A DNA stretch of 64,000 nucleotides from Brevundimonas sp. 357 (GTDB taxonomy: Bacteria > Pseudomonadota > Alphaproteobacteria > Caulobacterales > Caulobacteraceae): contig NZ_RHWX01000009.1 in the NCBI RefSeq assembly GCF_003938605.1, positions 1 through 64,000 on the forward strand, written 5' to 3'. Below, one piece after another: positions 51,703 to 60,144 of this stretch. The notes under the pieces are model-generated. The model did not search any database and was not told the DNA's origin. It saw nothing but the letters and a program-made list of their open reading frames with translations. Position numbers and translations under genes: made by a program. How positions within the stretch are numbered: position 1 is the stretch's first letter; each line of letters starts with the position of its first letter.

Positions 51703-53502
51703 TTACAACCGCGTCGCGCCGCTCAGGATCGCCTCGCGGGCCTTGGGGGTCAGCTTCTGATAGCCGGCCTTGCCGCCGCGCACCCAGACGGGACCGTCGA
51801 CCTTGTCGGGATCGAAGCCGTCGGCGACCAGGTCGACCTTGCGGTATTTGAACGTCCCGGTGGTGTCGGCCGACTTCAGCATCCGCACGAACACCGGTCG
51901 CGCATAGGTCGGCAACTGCTCGTCGGCCCAGGCGGCGAAGCTCGCCGCGTCGAACTTCTCGTCCAGCACCAGGCCGACCATGCCCGCCTTGCCTTCCTGG
52001 CCCGGCACCTCGACGCCGTAGGCGATGACTTCCTGCACGCCCGGGGCTTCGGACAGGCGCTGCTCGACCTCGGCGGTCGAGACGTTCTCGCCCTTCCAGC
52101 GGAAGGTGTCGCCCAGACGGTCCATGAAATAGAGGTAGCCCTGACGGTCCTGACGCATCAGGTCGCCGGTGCGGAACCAGCGGTCGCCCTTCTTGAGCAC
52201 GTCGGTCAGGATCTTCTTCTCCGACGCCTTCTTGTCGGCATAGCCCGAGAAGTCGTGGCGGATGTCGCTGCCGATCTGGCCGATAGCCTCGCCCGTCTCG
52301 CCGCTCATCACCAGGCGGCACAGGCCGTCGGCGCCGCGCACCGGCTCGCCCGTCTCGGGGTCCAGGGCGATCAGGCGGATGTTGATCTGCGACTTCAGGA
52401 AGCCCGGCACCCGGCCGATGGCCCCCGCCTTGCCGTCGAAGTTGAACAGGGAGACGTTGCCCTCGGTCGAGCCGTAGAATTCAAGAATGTCCTTGATGCC
52501 GAAGCGGCTCTGGAACTCGGGCCAGACGTCGGGGCGCAGGCCGTTGCCGAAGGCCAGCCGCAGCTTGTGGCCCTTCTCGTCCGGGTTCTCGGGGCTGTTG
52601 ACCAGATAGCGGCACAGCTCGCCGATATAGACGAACATGGTCGCCCCGGTCGCCTTCACGTCGGGCCAGAAATGGGTGGCCGAGAAGCGCCGCCGCGTCA
52701 CCATCCGCCCGCCGTTCAGCAGCACCGAGCCGACGCCGACCAGGCCGCCGGTCGAGTGATACAGCGGCAGGACGTTGAACAGGGCGTCCTTGGGCGTCGA
52801 GGCCGTGGCCCCGGCGAAGGCGCGCATATAGGTCCGCACCCGCGAATGCGGCATCCGGGCCGCCTTGGGCAGGCCGGTCGTGCCCGAGGTGAAGATGTAC
52901 AGGGCCGTGTCGCGGTTGGTCATGCCCTGACGCAGCGAACGGTCGGGCCGCACGGACGATGCGCTGCGTACGGCGTTGTCCAGGTCGCGGCGCGCGTTGG
53001 TCTCATTCTCCTCGCCCAGGCCGTGGACCCAGATCATCAGGTTGCGGTCGACCAGGCCGCGCGCGTCCTCGACCGCCTGCCAGCAGTCCTCGTCCGTCAC
53101 CACGTTGAAGGCGGTCGAGATGGTCAGGCAGTGGGCCAGGGCCGCGCCGGTCAGATTGTTGTTGATCAGGGCGGTGGCCACCCCGACCTTGGAGAAGCCG
53201 AACCAGGCCGCCACGTATTCCACGCGGTTGTGCATCACCAGGGCGATGACGTCGCTGCGCTTCAGGTTGCGGCTCTTGGCCCAGTTGGCGTAGCGGTTCG
53301 CCAGGGCTTCGAACTCGCGATAGGTCAGCTTGCGGGTTTCGTCCTCGACCGCGATGTTGGGGCCGAACTTGTCGACCGCCTCCTCGATGTCGTCACAGGC
53401 CAGGACGTCGCTGTCGAGCGTGATGGGCTTGATGCGCTTCAGAAGCCTGAACAGCCCGCCAGCGAACTTGATGTCGCGCCGGATGTTTGCCGCCAGTCCC
53501 AT
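51703..53502 (-). CDS. Long-chain/very-long-chain acyl-CoA synthetase (FATP type)
   Basis: 599 residues, ANL adenylation superfamily. ATP/AMP motif LYIFTSGTTGLPKAARMPHSR; IKDILEFYGSTEGNVSLFNF; WFRTGDLMRQDRQGYLYFMDRLGDTFRWKGEN, then a C-terminal domain with VSTAEVEQRL. The FATP-family word SxxGNVSL after EFYGSTEG sets it apart from FadD. Activates fatty acids for degradation or lipid synthesis. Monocistronic. Confidence 0.93.
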   Translation of the reverse strand: MGLAANIRRDIKFAGGLFRLLKRIKPITLDSDVLACDDIEEAVDKFGPNIAVEDETRKLTYREFEALANRYANWAKSRNLKRSDVIALVMHNRVEYVAAWFGFSKVGVATALINNNLTGAALAHCLTISTAFNVVTDEDCWQAVEDARGLVDRNLMIWVHGLGEENETNARRDLDNAVRSASSVRPDRSLRQGMTNRDTALYIFTSGTTGLPKAARMPHSRVRTYMRAFAGATASTPKDALFNVLPLYHSTGGLVGVGSVLLNGGRMVTRRRFSATHFWPDVKATGATMFVYIGELCRYLVNSPENPDEKGHKLRLAFGNGLRPDVWPEFQSRFGIKDILEFYGSTEGNVSLFNFDGKAGAIGRVPGFLKSQINIRLIALDPETGEPVRGADGLCRLVMSGETGEAIGQIGSDIRHDFSGYADKKASEKKILTDVLKKGDRWFRTGDLMRQDRQGYLYFMDRLGDTFRWKGENVSTAEVEQRLSEAPGVQEVIAYGVEVPGQEGKAGMVGLVLDEKFDAASFAAWADEQLPTYARPVFVRMLKSADTTGTFKYRKVDLVADGFDPDKVDGPVWVRGGKAGYQKLTPKAREAILSGATRL

Positions 53503-53629
53503 GGGTGCGCCGCCTCTTCCCGATTGCCTTTGTCATGGTTGATGAACGGCGCGGGGCGGCGGGTCAACCGGCGGCGGGGACGCAGGCGGGGCCATTCGAC
53601 AAAAAGGCAAGCTTTCGCGTCCTTTCAAT

Positions 53630-53666
53630 GACGTAGGGTCAAGTCGAAAGCCGACGCAGGGTCAAG
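53630..53666. repeat. Two 14-bp direct repeats
   Basis: GACGTAGGGTCAAG (53630-53643) and GACGCAGGGTCAAG (53653-53666), 13 of 14 bases identical, 23 bases apart. They lie in the ~255-base space upstream of the acyl-CoA synthetase and downstream of the sugar dehydrogenase. A tandem regulator site about two DNA turns apart is possible. Confidence 0.5.
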
Positions 53667-53758
53667 CTGATCCGGCAGTGAGCGACGGTTCCACGCTGGA
53701 TCGTCTGCAGATGAAACCAGGCCCGCGCCCTCACGACTGATGAAGCCGCCGCCGCATC

Positions 53759-55087
53759 TCATCGCGCGGCAGGCGTCACGCGCCAGACCGCGTCGCCGAC
53801 GTCGTCGGCGACCAGCAGGGCGCCGCGTCCGTCGACCGCCACGCCGACGGGCCGCCCCATGGCCTCGCCCCTTGCGTTGCGGAAGCCGGTCAGCACGTCC
53901 TGCGGCGGTCCGTCCGGGCGGCCCTCGCGGAAGGGCACGAAGATGACCTTGTATCCGGACGGCGGGTTGCGGTTCCACGATCCATGCTGGCCGATGATCG
54001 CCCCGTTGCGCCACTGCGGCAGCAGCGTCCCGGCGTAGAAGGTCAGGCCCAGCGACGCGGTGTGCGACCCCAGGGCGTAGTCGGGCCTGATCGCCCTGGC
54101 GACCCTGTCGGGCCGGGCGGGCTGCACCCGTTCGTCGACGTTCTGGCCGTAATAGCTCCACGGCCAGCCGTAGAAGCCGCCGGGCGTGACCGAGGTCATG
54201 TAGTCGGGGACCAGGTCGTCGCCCAGGGCGTCGCGCTCATTGACCGAGGTCCACAGGCGCCCGTCCTGCGGATTCCAGGCCAGGCCGACCGGGTTCCGCA
54301 GCCCTGAGGCGAAGACGCGCCGCGCGCCGGTGGCGACGTCGATCTCCAGGATGGCGGCGCGATCGACCTCCTCGTCCAGCCCGTTCTCGCCGATGTTGGA
54401 GTTGGAGCCGACCCCGACATAGAGCCTGCTTCCGTCCGCCGAGGCGACCAGGCTCTTGGTCCAGTGGTGATTGCGCCCGGCGGGCAGGTCCGCGACCTTG
54501 ACCGGCGTCGCGTCGATGCGCGTCTGGCCTGCCTGATAGGGGACCATGACCACGGCGTCGGCGTTGGCGACGTACAGCCGCTCGCCGATCAGGGCCATGC
54601 CGAAGGGCGAGGTCAGCCCGCTCAGAAAGACCGTCTTCGTCTCCGCCGTCCCGTCGCCGTCGGCGTCGCGCAGCAGGCTGATGCGGTCGGCGCTGGGCGT
54701 GTCGCCCGATCCGGCGCGCGACATCACCAGCCCCTCGACCCAGCCGCGTAGTCCGCCCTTCTTGTCCTTGGGCTTGGCCGGCGCCTGGGACTCGGCGACC
54801 AGCACGTCGCCGTTGGGCAGGAGGTAGAGCCAGCGCGGATGATCCAGACCCGTCGCAAAGGCGTTCACCGCCAGGCCCGCCGCCGCAACCGGCGTCTGTC
54901 CCTGCGGCCAGCCGACGGCGCGGGCGATCTTGACCGTGGGAACGGCCTGGGGCTGGGGCGCGGGCAGGGCGGGGGCGGCGCCGAAGCCTGCGTCGTCAGG
55001 CAGGGCGCTGCGCGTGGCGCACGCCTCCAGAGCCAGGGTCAGGCTGAAACTCACCGCCAGAACGGGCAGGACGGAAAGACGGGACAT
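53759..55087 (-). CDS. PQQ-type sugar/sorbosone dehydrogenase lipoprotein
   Basis: 442 residues. Signal peptide and lipobox LALEAC (Cys23). Six-bladed beta-propeller of the glucose/sorbosone dehydrogenase family: [94 protein letters not shown] and [15 protein letters not shown]. Probably periplasmic aldose oxidation with PQQ. No PQQ synthesis genes in the window. Confidence 0.9.
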   Translation of the reverse strand: MSRLSVLPVLAVSFSLTLALEACATRSALPDDAGFGAAPALPAPQPQAVPTVKIARAVGWPQGQTPVAAAGLAVNAFATGLDHPRWLYLLPNGDVLVAESQAPAKPKDKKGGLRGWVEGLVMSRAGSGDTPSADRISLLRDADGDGTAETKTVFLSGLTSPFGMALIGERLYVANADAVVMVPYQAGQTRIDATPVKVADLPAGRNHHWTKSLVASADGSRLYVGVGSNSNIGENGLDEEVDRAAILEIDVATGARRVFASGLRNPVGLAWNPQDGRLWTSVNERDALGDDLVPDYMTSVTPGGFYGWPWSYYGQNVDERVQPARPDRVARAIRPDYALGSHTASLGLTFYAGTLLPQWRNGAIIGQHGSWNRNPPSGYKVIFVPFREGRPDGPPQDVLTGFRNARGEAMGRPVGVAVDGRGALLVADDVGDAVWRVTPAAR

Positions 55088-55151
55088 GGCGTCGCCCTTT
55101 CATGGCGTCGGAGGAGAAACCCGCGAGAGAGCGGTCAGGTTGCCTATGATG

Positions 55152-55179
55152 TTGCGAGTCGCTCGCAACTTGCTATGGT
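55152..55179 (+). promoter_or_regulatory. Palindromic operator overlapping the DUF2218 promoter
   Basis: Perfect 17-base inverted repeat TTGCGAG-TCG-CTCGCAA (55152-55168). Its first arm is also a -35 (TTGCGA), with a 16-base spacer to TATGGT (55174-55179). An operator over the -35 implies repression. DUF2218 genes occur in iron-related loci, so a Fur-type site is possible but not shown. Confidence 0.55.
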
Positions 55180-55205
55180 GGCGGCCTGTTCGTGTGAGGA
55201 TCGCC

Positions 55206-55544
55206 ATGACCGTCGCTTCCGCCCCTGCCGTTTCCGATGCCGCTTTCGATCCGACGGGTCCGGTGGCGACCGTCGAAGTCCTGACCGCCCAGGCCAGCCG
55301 CCATATGCAGCAACTGGCCAAGCATTGGGCGCACAAATTCGAGGCCGTCTTCACGCCCGAGAACGCCCGCATCGTCCTGCCCATGGGGGTATGCAGAATG
55401 CAGGCCCTGGCGGACCGGCTGCTGGTCCGGCTGGAAGGCGACGTCGGCGCCGACATGGACCGCTTCAAGGTGGTGTTCGCCGACCACCTGTCGCGCTTCG
55501 GCCACCGCGAGACCCTGGTGTTCGACTGGCGCTCCGAGGCCTGA
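55206..55544 (+). CDS. DUF2218 domain protein
   Basis: 112 residues. VEVLTAQASRHMQQLAKHWAHKFEA, then GVCRMQALADRLLVRLEG and HLSRFGHRETLVFDWR give the DUF2218 pattern, a family of unknown function often linked to siderophore-interacting proteins. GAGGAT lies ~7 bases before the ATG. A perfect palindrome overlaps its promoter. Likely controlled by a metal or redox regulator; this is inference. Confidence 0.85.
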   Translation: MTVASAPAVSDAAFDPTGPVATVEVLTAQASRHMQQLAKHWAHKFEAVFTPENARIVLPMGVCRMQALADRLLVRLEGDVGADMDRFKVVFADHLSRFGHRETLVFDWRSEA

Positions 55545-55628
55545 CTTTTGTCAATCTTGTCCAAACGGCGCCCTTGAGCGGGCGGGGACGCCTTCTTATC
55601 TGCCTCGCCCAAGCCGGGAGGGGCCTGC

Positions 55629-56564
55629 ATGCCAGCCGTCATCACCATCCAGGGTCTGACCAAGACCTATAAGACGGGGCACCAGGCCCTGAAGCGCGTC
55701 GATTTGGATATCGAAAAGGGCGAGATCTTCGCCCTGTTGGGTCCGAACGGGGCGGGCAAGACGACGATGATCTCCATCGTCTGCGGCATCGTCACCCCTT
55801 CGACCGGGACCATCACCGCCGACGGCCACGACATTCAGAGCGACTATCGCGCCGCCCGCACCAAGATCGGCCTGGTCCCGCAGGAACTGACGACCGACGC
55901 CTTCGAGACCGTCTGGGCCACCGTGACCTTCAGCCGGGGTCTGTTCGGCAAGGCGCCGAACCCGGCCTATGTCGAACAGATCCTTCGCGACCTCAGCCTG
56001 TGGGACAAGAAGGACGCCAAGATCATGACCCTGTCCGGCGGGATGAAGCGCCGCGTCATGATCGCCAAGGCCCTGAGCCACGAACCGGAGATCCTGTTCC
56101 TGGACGAACCCACGGCGGGCGTGGACGTCGAGCTGCGCCGGGACATGTGGTCGCTGGTGCGCCGCCTGCGCGAGCGCGGCGTGACCATCATCCTGACCAC
56201 CCACTACATCGAGGAAGCCGAGGAGATGGCCGATCGCGTCGGCGTCATCCTCAAGGGCGAGCTGATCCTGGTCGAAAAGACCGCCGACCTGATGCAGAAG
56301 CTGGGCAAGAAGACCCTGACCCTGCAGCTTCAGGAGCCGCTGGCGACCCTGCCGCCGGAACTGGCCGAATGGAATCTGGCGCTGCAATGCGACGGGGCCG
56401 AACTGGAATACGTCTTCGATTCCAACGCCGAAAAGACCGGCGTCCCGTCCCTGATGCGCCGTCTGTCGGATCTCGGCATCGGCTTCAAGGATCTCAGCAC
56501 CCGCCAGAGCTCGCTCGAAGACATCTTCGTCGGCCTGGTCCATCAGGATCGGGAGGCCGCGTGA
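55629..56564 (+). CDS. ABC transporter ATP-binding protein (YadG-like)
   Basis: 311 residues. Walker [10 protein letters not shown] at 38-46; signature [15 protein letters not shown]; Walker [20 protein letters not shown]-loop [15 protein letters not shown]. The C-terminal ~90 residues form the extra domain of YadG/multidrug-type ABC-2 ATPases. Its stop overlaps the start of the permease gene by one base, so they are coupled. GGGAGGGG lies six bases before the ATG. Confidence 0.94.
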   Translation: MPAVITIQGLTKTYKTGHQALKRVDLDIEKGEIFALLGPNGAGKTTMISIVCGIVTPSTGTITADGHDIQSDYRAARTKIGLVPQELTTDAFETVWATVTFSRGLFGKAPNPAYVEQILRDLSLWDKKDAKIMTLSGGMKRRVMIAKALSHEPEILFLDEPTAGVDVELRRDMWSLVRRLRERGVTIILTTHYIEEAEEMADRVGVILKGELILVEKTADLMQKLGKKTLTLQLQEPLATLPPELAEWNLALQCDGAELEYVFDSNAEKTGVPSLMRRLSDLGIGFKDLSTRQSSLEDIFVGLVHQDREAA

Positions 56565-57331
56565 TGAGCTTCAACGGTTACGGCGTCTGGGCCATCTATC
56601 GCTTCGAGATGGCGCGCGCCCTTCGCACCCTGTGGCAGTCGCTGGTGACGCCGGTCATCACCACGTCGCTCTATTTCGTCGTCTTCGGCGGCGCCATCGG
56701 CAGCCGCATGACCGAGGTGGACGGCGTTCCCTACGGCGCCTTCATCGTGCCGGGGCTGATCATGCTCAGCCTGTTCACCCAGTCGATCTTCAACGCCTCC
56801 TTCGGCATCTACTTCCCCAAGTTCACGGGGACGATCTACGAGATCCTGTCCGCCCCCGTGTCGCCGCTGGAGATCGTGCTGGCCTATGTCGGGGCGGCGG
56901 CGACCAAGTCGGCGATCCTGGGCCTCATTATCCTGGCCACGGCGGCCTTCTTCGTGCCGCTCGAGATATTGCACCCCTTCTGGATGCTGGCCTTCCTGAT
57001 CCTGATCTCGACCACCTTCGCCCTGTTCGGCTTCATCATCGGGGTCTGGGCGCAGAATTTCGAGCAGCTTCAGTTCGTGCCCATGCTGATCGTCACGCCC
57101 CTGACCTTCCTGGGCGGCGCCTTCTATTCGATCGAGATGCTGCCCGAGGGCTGGCGCACGGTCGCCCTGTTCAACCCGGTGGTTTATCTGATCTCGGGAT
57201 TCCGCTGGGCCTTCTACGGCGTGGGGGACGTCAGCGTCGAAATCAGCCTTGCGGCCACGCTCGGCTTCTTCTTCGCCTGTCTGGCGGTGGTGGGCTGGAT
57301 CTTCAAGACCGGCTATCGTCTGAAGAACTGA
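56564..57331 (+). CDS. ABC-2 type permease (YadH-like)
   Basis: 255 residues, six spans. [67 protein letters not shown] and [29 protein letters not shown] are classic ABC-2 permease segments. With the upstream ATPase it forms an exporter; the substrate is not evident. The TGATG junction indicates translational coupling. Confidence 0.93.
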   Translation: MSFNGYGVWAIYRFEMARALRTLWQSLVTPVITTSLYFVVFGGAIGSRMTEVDGVPYGAFIVPGLIMLSLFTQSIFNASFGIYFPKFTGTIYEILSAPVSPLEIVLAYVGAAATKSAILGLIILATAAFFVPLEILHPFWMLAFLILISTTFALFGFIIGVWAQNFEQLQFVPMLIVTPLTFLGGAFYSIEMLPEGWRTVALFNPVVYLISGFRWAFYGVGDVSVEISLAATLGFFFACLAVVGWIFKTGYRLKN

Positions 57332-57423
57332 AGGCCACGAAAGCGCCGAACTCGGCGCTCACCGTCCTGGCCCTCTAACGCCTTTTCGACCTGATGCGCG
57401 CTCGCCTGAGCGCCGGAGACCGA

Positions 57424-58503
57424 ATGTCCGACGCCGACGACAAGCCCCAGTCGCCCGAAACGCAATCCGCCCCGCGCGCCCCCGAACCCTTCCGCCGGGG
57501 CCAGATCACCTGGGGCCGCCCGCCCCAGGCCGCCTTCCACGTCGGCCCCCTGCCGCGCGACGAGGGCCTGGCGCGCCTGACCGCCATGCCGCCGCACCCG
57601 AAACCGGCGCAGGCCAAGCCCGCCCAGACCCAGCCTGCGCAGCCGCGCCCGCAGACGGCCCAGCCCGCCGCCTCACGCCCGGCCGCGCCCGCCGCCCGAC
57701 CCGCCGACGTGTTCGGCGGCTCCATGGTCCCGCGTCGTCGCCCCGCGCCGACCGCCCCGGCCCTGCAACAGACCCCGCCGCAACCGGCCGTCCCCCAACC
57801 TGCGCCGTCTCCGGCGTCCGCCGCCCCGCTGACGCCGCGCCCCCTGCCGCAAGCCGCGCCCAGCCTGACGCCCGCCGCGCCCAGCCTGACGCCCGCCGCG
57901 TCGGCTCCGCCCGCGCCGACCGCGGCGCCCGCGCCCGTCGTCCCGCCCGCAGCGTCGCCGGTGGTCGAGACGATCGCCGCGCCCTTGGCGCCTGCTGCGC
58001 CCAAGCCCCGCTCGCGCTGGCCGCTCTACGCCGGGGTGGCGGCCGCCGCCGTCCTGGTTCCCGTGGCGGTCTGGCTACTGGCCCGCTCGGGCGCGGAAGA
58101 CGCCGCGCCGCCGCCCGCCGTCGTGACGAAACCCGCTGTCGAGGCCCCCGCCGTCCCGCTCGAAACGCCGACGCCGCAGCCCGCTCCCGTCGCTGTCGAG
58201 GCGCCTGTCGCCGCCGCGCCGACCGCCCGCGCGCCGTCGCCTTCGACGCGAGTCGCTGCGGCGCCCGCGCCTGCGCGTTCGACCCCTGCGCCGACCCGGC
58301 CGGTCCCGTCGCCTGCGGCTCAGGCTCCCGTGACCCAGCCTCCGGCGACGACGCCGCCCCCGCCTGTTGTTGTGGTGGCTCCCCCCGCCGCGTCCCAGCC
58401 GGATACGCCGGCCCAGGCCGAAGGCCCGCCGCCGACCCAGGCGCGCCCGGCCCAGACCGATCCCAACGCCCCGATCGTCACCCGGCCGCAGAAGCTGGAC
58501 TAA
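57424..58503 (+). CDS. Pro/Ala-rich bitopic membrane protein
   Basis: 359 residues. Residues 1-~50 (RRGQITWGRPPQAAFHVGPL) have the only conserved-looking segment; ~55-195 is Pro/Ala-rich; one span at ~200-222 (WPLYAGVAAAAVLVPVAVWLL); then ~135 more Pro/Ala/Thr-rich residues, ending TRPQKLD. Probably spans the inner membrane with a disordered periplasmic arm. It starts at ATG 57424 with CGGAGA upstream. It lies 92 bases after the ABC permease. No family known; such linkers occur in TonB-like or cell-wall spanning proteins. Confidence 0.7.
   Translation: MSDADDKPQSPETQSAPRAPEPFRRGQITWGRPPQAAFHVGPLPRDEGLARLTAMPPHPKPAQAKPAQTQPAQPRPQTAQPAASRPAAPAARPADVFGGSMVPRRRPAPTAPALQQTPPQPAVPQPAPSPASAAPLTPRPLPQAAPSLTPAAPSLTPAASAPPAPTAAPAPVVPPAASPVVETIAAPLAPAAPKPRSRWPLYAGVAAAAVLVPVAVWLLARSGAEDAAPPPAVVTKPAVEAPAVPLETPTPQPAPVAVEAPVAAAPTARAPSPSTRVAAAPAPARSTPAPTRPVPSPAAQAPVTQPPATTPPPPVVVVAPPAASQPDTPAQAEGPPPTQARPAQTDPNAPIVTRPQKLD
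57853..57900 (+). repeat. Tandem 21-bp coding repeat
   Basis: Two consecutive copies of a 21-base unit beginning GCGCCCAGCCTGACGCCC encode APSLTPA twice in the Pro/Ala-rich protein. In-frame slippage is the likely origin; copy number may vary between strains. Confidence 0.8.
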
Positions 58504-58527
58504 GGCGGCTGGACTGACGCCCGGCGT

Positions 58528-58905
58528 CTATTTCAGCGGCAGATAACCGCGTTCCACCATGCGGCGCAGGGCGTCATAGGCCTCGGCCAGCTCGTCATAG
58601 GCGGTGCGGGCGGCGGTCAGGCGGGCCACCTGGTCGGGGGTGGCCGGAGCGCCGGATTCGGCCAGACGCACGGCCTCGGCGCCCCAGCGCGCCCGCGCCT
58701 GGGCCGTCAGCACGGCCAGCTTCTGAAAGGCGCCGACGTCCACCTGGGCGAGGGCGTGGCCGATCAGTTCGCGGTTGGCGACATAGGCGGCGTAGTCGAT
58801 CTGCTCCAGCAAACCGCGCAGACGGCGCTGCTCCTGCGGCTCCATGTCCTCGGGCTGGAAATGGTCGCTGGAACGACGGCGGGACTGGGTCAGCATGGTC
58901 GACAT
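58528..58905 (-). CDS. Helical hypothetical protein, 125 residues
   Basis: MSTMLTQSRRRSSDHFQPEDM, then EQRRLRGLLEQIDYAAYVANRELI, two or three long helices (FQKLAVLTAQARARWGAEAV, LTAARTAYDELAEAYDALRRM) and RGYLPLK. Soluble, coiled-coil like. No family recognised. It is convergent with the Pro/Ala-rich gene. Confidence 0.75.
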   Translation of the reverse strand: MSTMLTQSRRRSSDHFQPEDMEPQEQRRLRGLLEQIDYAAYVANRELIGHALAQVDVGAFQKLAVLTAQARARWGAEAVRLAESGAPATPDQVARLTAARTAYDELAEAYDALRRMVERGYLPLK

Positions 58906-58951
58906 GACGGCCTCGGACGAAACAGCAACCCGCAGCCTGACCCTGTTCTGG

Positions 58952-59710
58952 TTAACCGGTCGTTTGCACGCCGCCCGGAACCCCTTTCGGGGCCAGTTTC
59001 AGCCGCTCGCGATCCGGCGCGCCCAGGCCGCGCGGACAGCGCATCGGCCGATAGTCCTTGGAGTAGCAGAGCCGCGCCTCGCGGAACCAGCCGTCGGTGG
59101 TGGCGATGAACACCCCCTCGCGCGGGAAGCCCGGATTGGCGGCGACGAAGGCGTCGCGGATCGCCCCGGCGGTCAGCCGCTGGGCGGGAATGGCCTCCAG
59201 GTCCGGCTTGTTCAGCCCGTCCCACATCTTGGCGGCCTGGGCGAAATAGGCTTCGGGGCTGTCCCAGCCGCAGGTGCCGTGCGCCGCCCATTCATGCTGT
59301 TGCAGGCTGGGCGAGGGGATCATGCAGAAATGTTCGCGTACCGTCTCGACCGGAATGGCCGGGCCGGGGGCGGCGCAATAGCGCGGGTGCTTGTCAGCGG
59401 CGCCGTTGGGCCACAGCCCGTGCAAGGTCAGGCCGAACTGATTGGCCGCGCACTGATAGCGTTCGTCGGGATAGTCCTTGCCGCTGCGGCACGCCTGCGG
59501 CGACCAGCTGACCGCCAGCATGTTGAAGGCGACCGGCACGTCGGCCGCCACCTCGTCCTGCGGAATGCGATAGGGGCGGGCGGGGCGCACATCGTCCGGC
59601 ACGTCGCAGACGGCGCCCGCGACCTCGGCTCGCTCCGGCGCCGCTTCCGTGGACACGGTGCAGGCGGCCAGCAGGACCATCAGGGCGGCGGAGGCGAAAA
59701 AGGTGCGCAT
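58952..59710 (-). CDS. Ribonuclease T2 family protein (secreted lipoprotein)
   Basis: About 252 residues. Lipobox VLLAAC (Cys17). Both active-site segments are present: FGLTLHGLWP (CAS I, His97) and HEWAAHGTC (CAS II, His139, Glu140, His144). Periplasmic or surface endoribonuclease that degrades foreign or lysed-cell RNA. Seven or more Cys likely form disulfides. I chose ATG at 59710, where the signal peptide begins. Confidence 0.92.
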   Translation of the reverse strand: MRTFFASAALMVLLAACTVSTEAAPERAEVAGAVCDVPDDVRPARPYRIPQDEVAADVPVAFNMLAVSWSPQACRSGKDYPDERYQCAANQFGLTLHGLWPNGAADKHPRYCAAPGPAIPVETVREHFCMIPSPSLQQHEWAAHGTCGWDSPEAYFAQAAKMWDGLNKPDLEAIPAQRLTAGAIRDAFVAANPGFPREGVFIATTDGWFREARLCYSKDYRPMRCPRGLGAPDRERLKLAPKGVPGGVQTTG

Positions 59711-59804
59711 GGCGGTCTCGTAAACCCTGCGTGATCGGCGGCCAAGGCGGAACCGGCGCACGGCCCCGCTCATTGATAAGCGTAAGCATAAGAGGATGAG
59801 GCCC

Positions 59805-60089
59805 ATGCCCGATCAAGACGCCTTTGAAGCCGCCCTGGAGGAAGCCATCGCCCTGTTCGAGCAGGGCGAGAATATGAACCAGGCCCGTTTCGACGAGCTG
59901 ATCGCCGAACTGGAGGCCCGCCGCCCCGCCCTTCACGCCGTACCCGAGGACGACCCGCGCGCCGAACGCGCGCGCGCGCTTGAGCGCCGCGCTGACGAAC
60001 TGGAGCACCGCGCCGCCCAGGGCCACGGCCAGATGGACGAGGTCAACAGTCTGCTGTCGCCCCTGATGGGCAAGAAGGCGGAGAACTGA
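59805..60089 (+). CDS. Small acidic coiled-coil protein, unknown function
   Basis: 94 residues from MPDQDAFEAALEEAIALFEQ: two helices (NMNQARFDELIAELEARRPAL, RAERARALERRADELEHRAAQGHGQMDEV) ending SPLMGKKAEN. It is divergent from the RNase T2 gene. An ATG at 59796 gives three more residues; both have GAGG/AAGAGG-type sequence nearby. No family recognised. Confidence 0.7.
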   Translation: MPDQDAFEAALEEAIALFEQGENMNQARFDELIAELEARRPALHAVPEDDPRAERARALERRADELEHRAAQGHGQMDEVNSLLSPLMGKKAEN

Positions 60090-60097
60090 CCTCTGCT

Positions 60098-60130
60098 CCG
60101 TCACCCTCGGGCTTGTCCCGAGGGTGACGG
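60098..60130. repeat. Perfect palindromic intergenic repeat (CTCGGGCTT type)
   Basis: CCGTCACCCTCGG and CCGAGGGTGACGG, a perfect 13-bp stem with a GCTTGTC loop, between two convergent genes. It shares CTCGGGCTTG/ACCCGAG-like core with 16475-16503. Possible bidirectional terminator or REP-like element. Confidence 0.75.
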
Positions 60131-60144
60131 GGGCGGGAGAGGCC

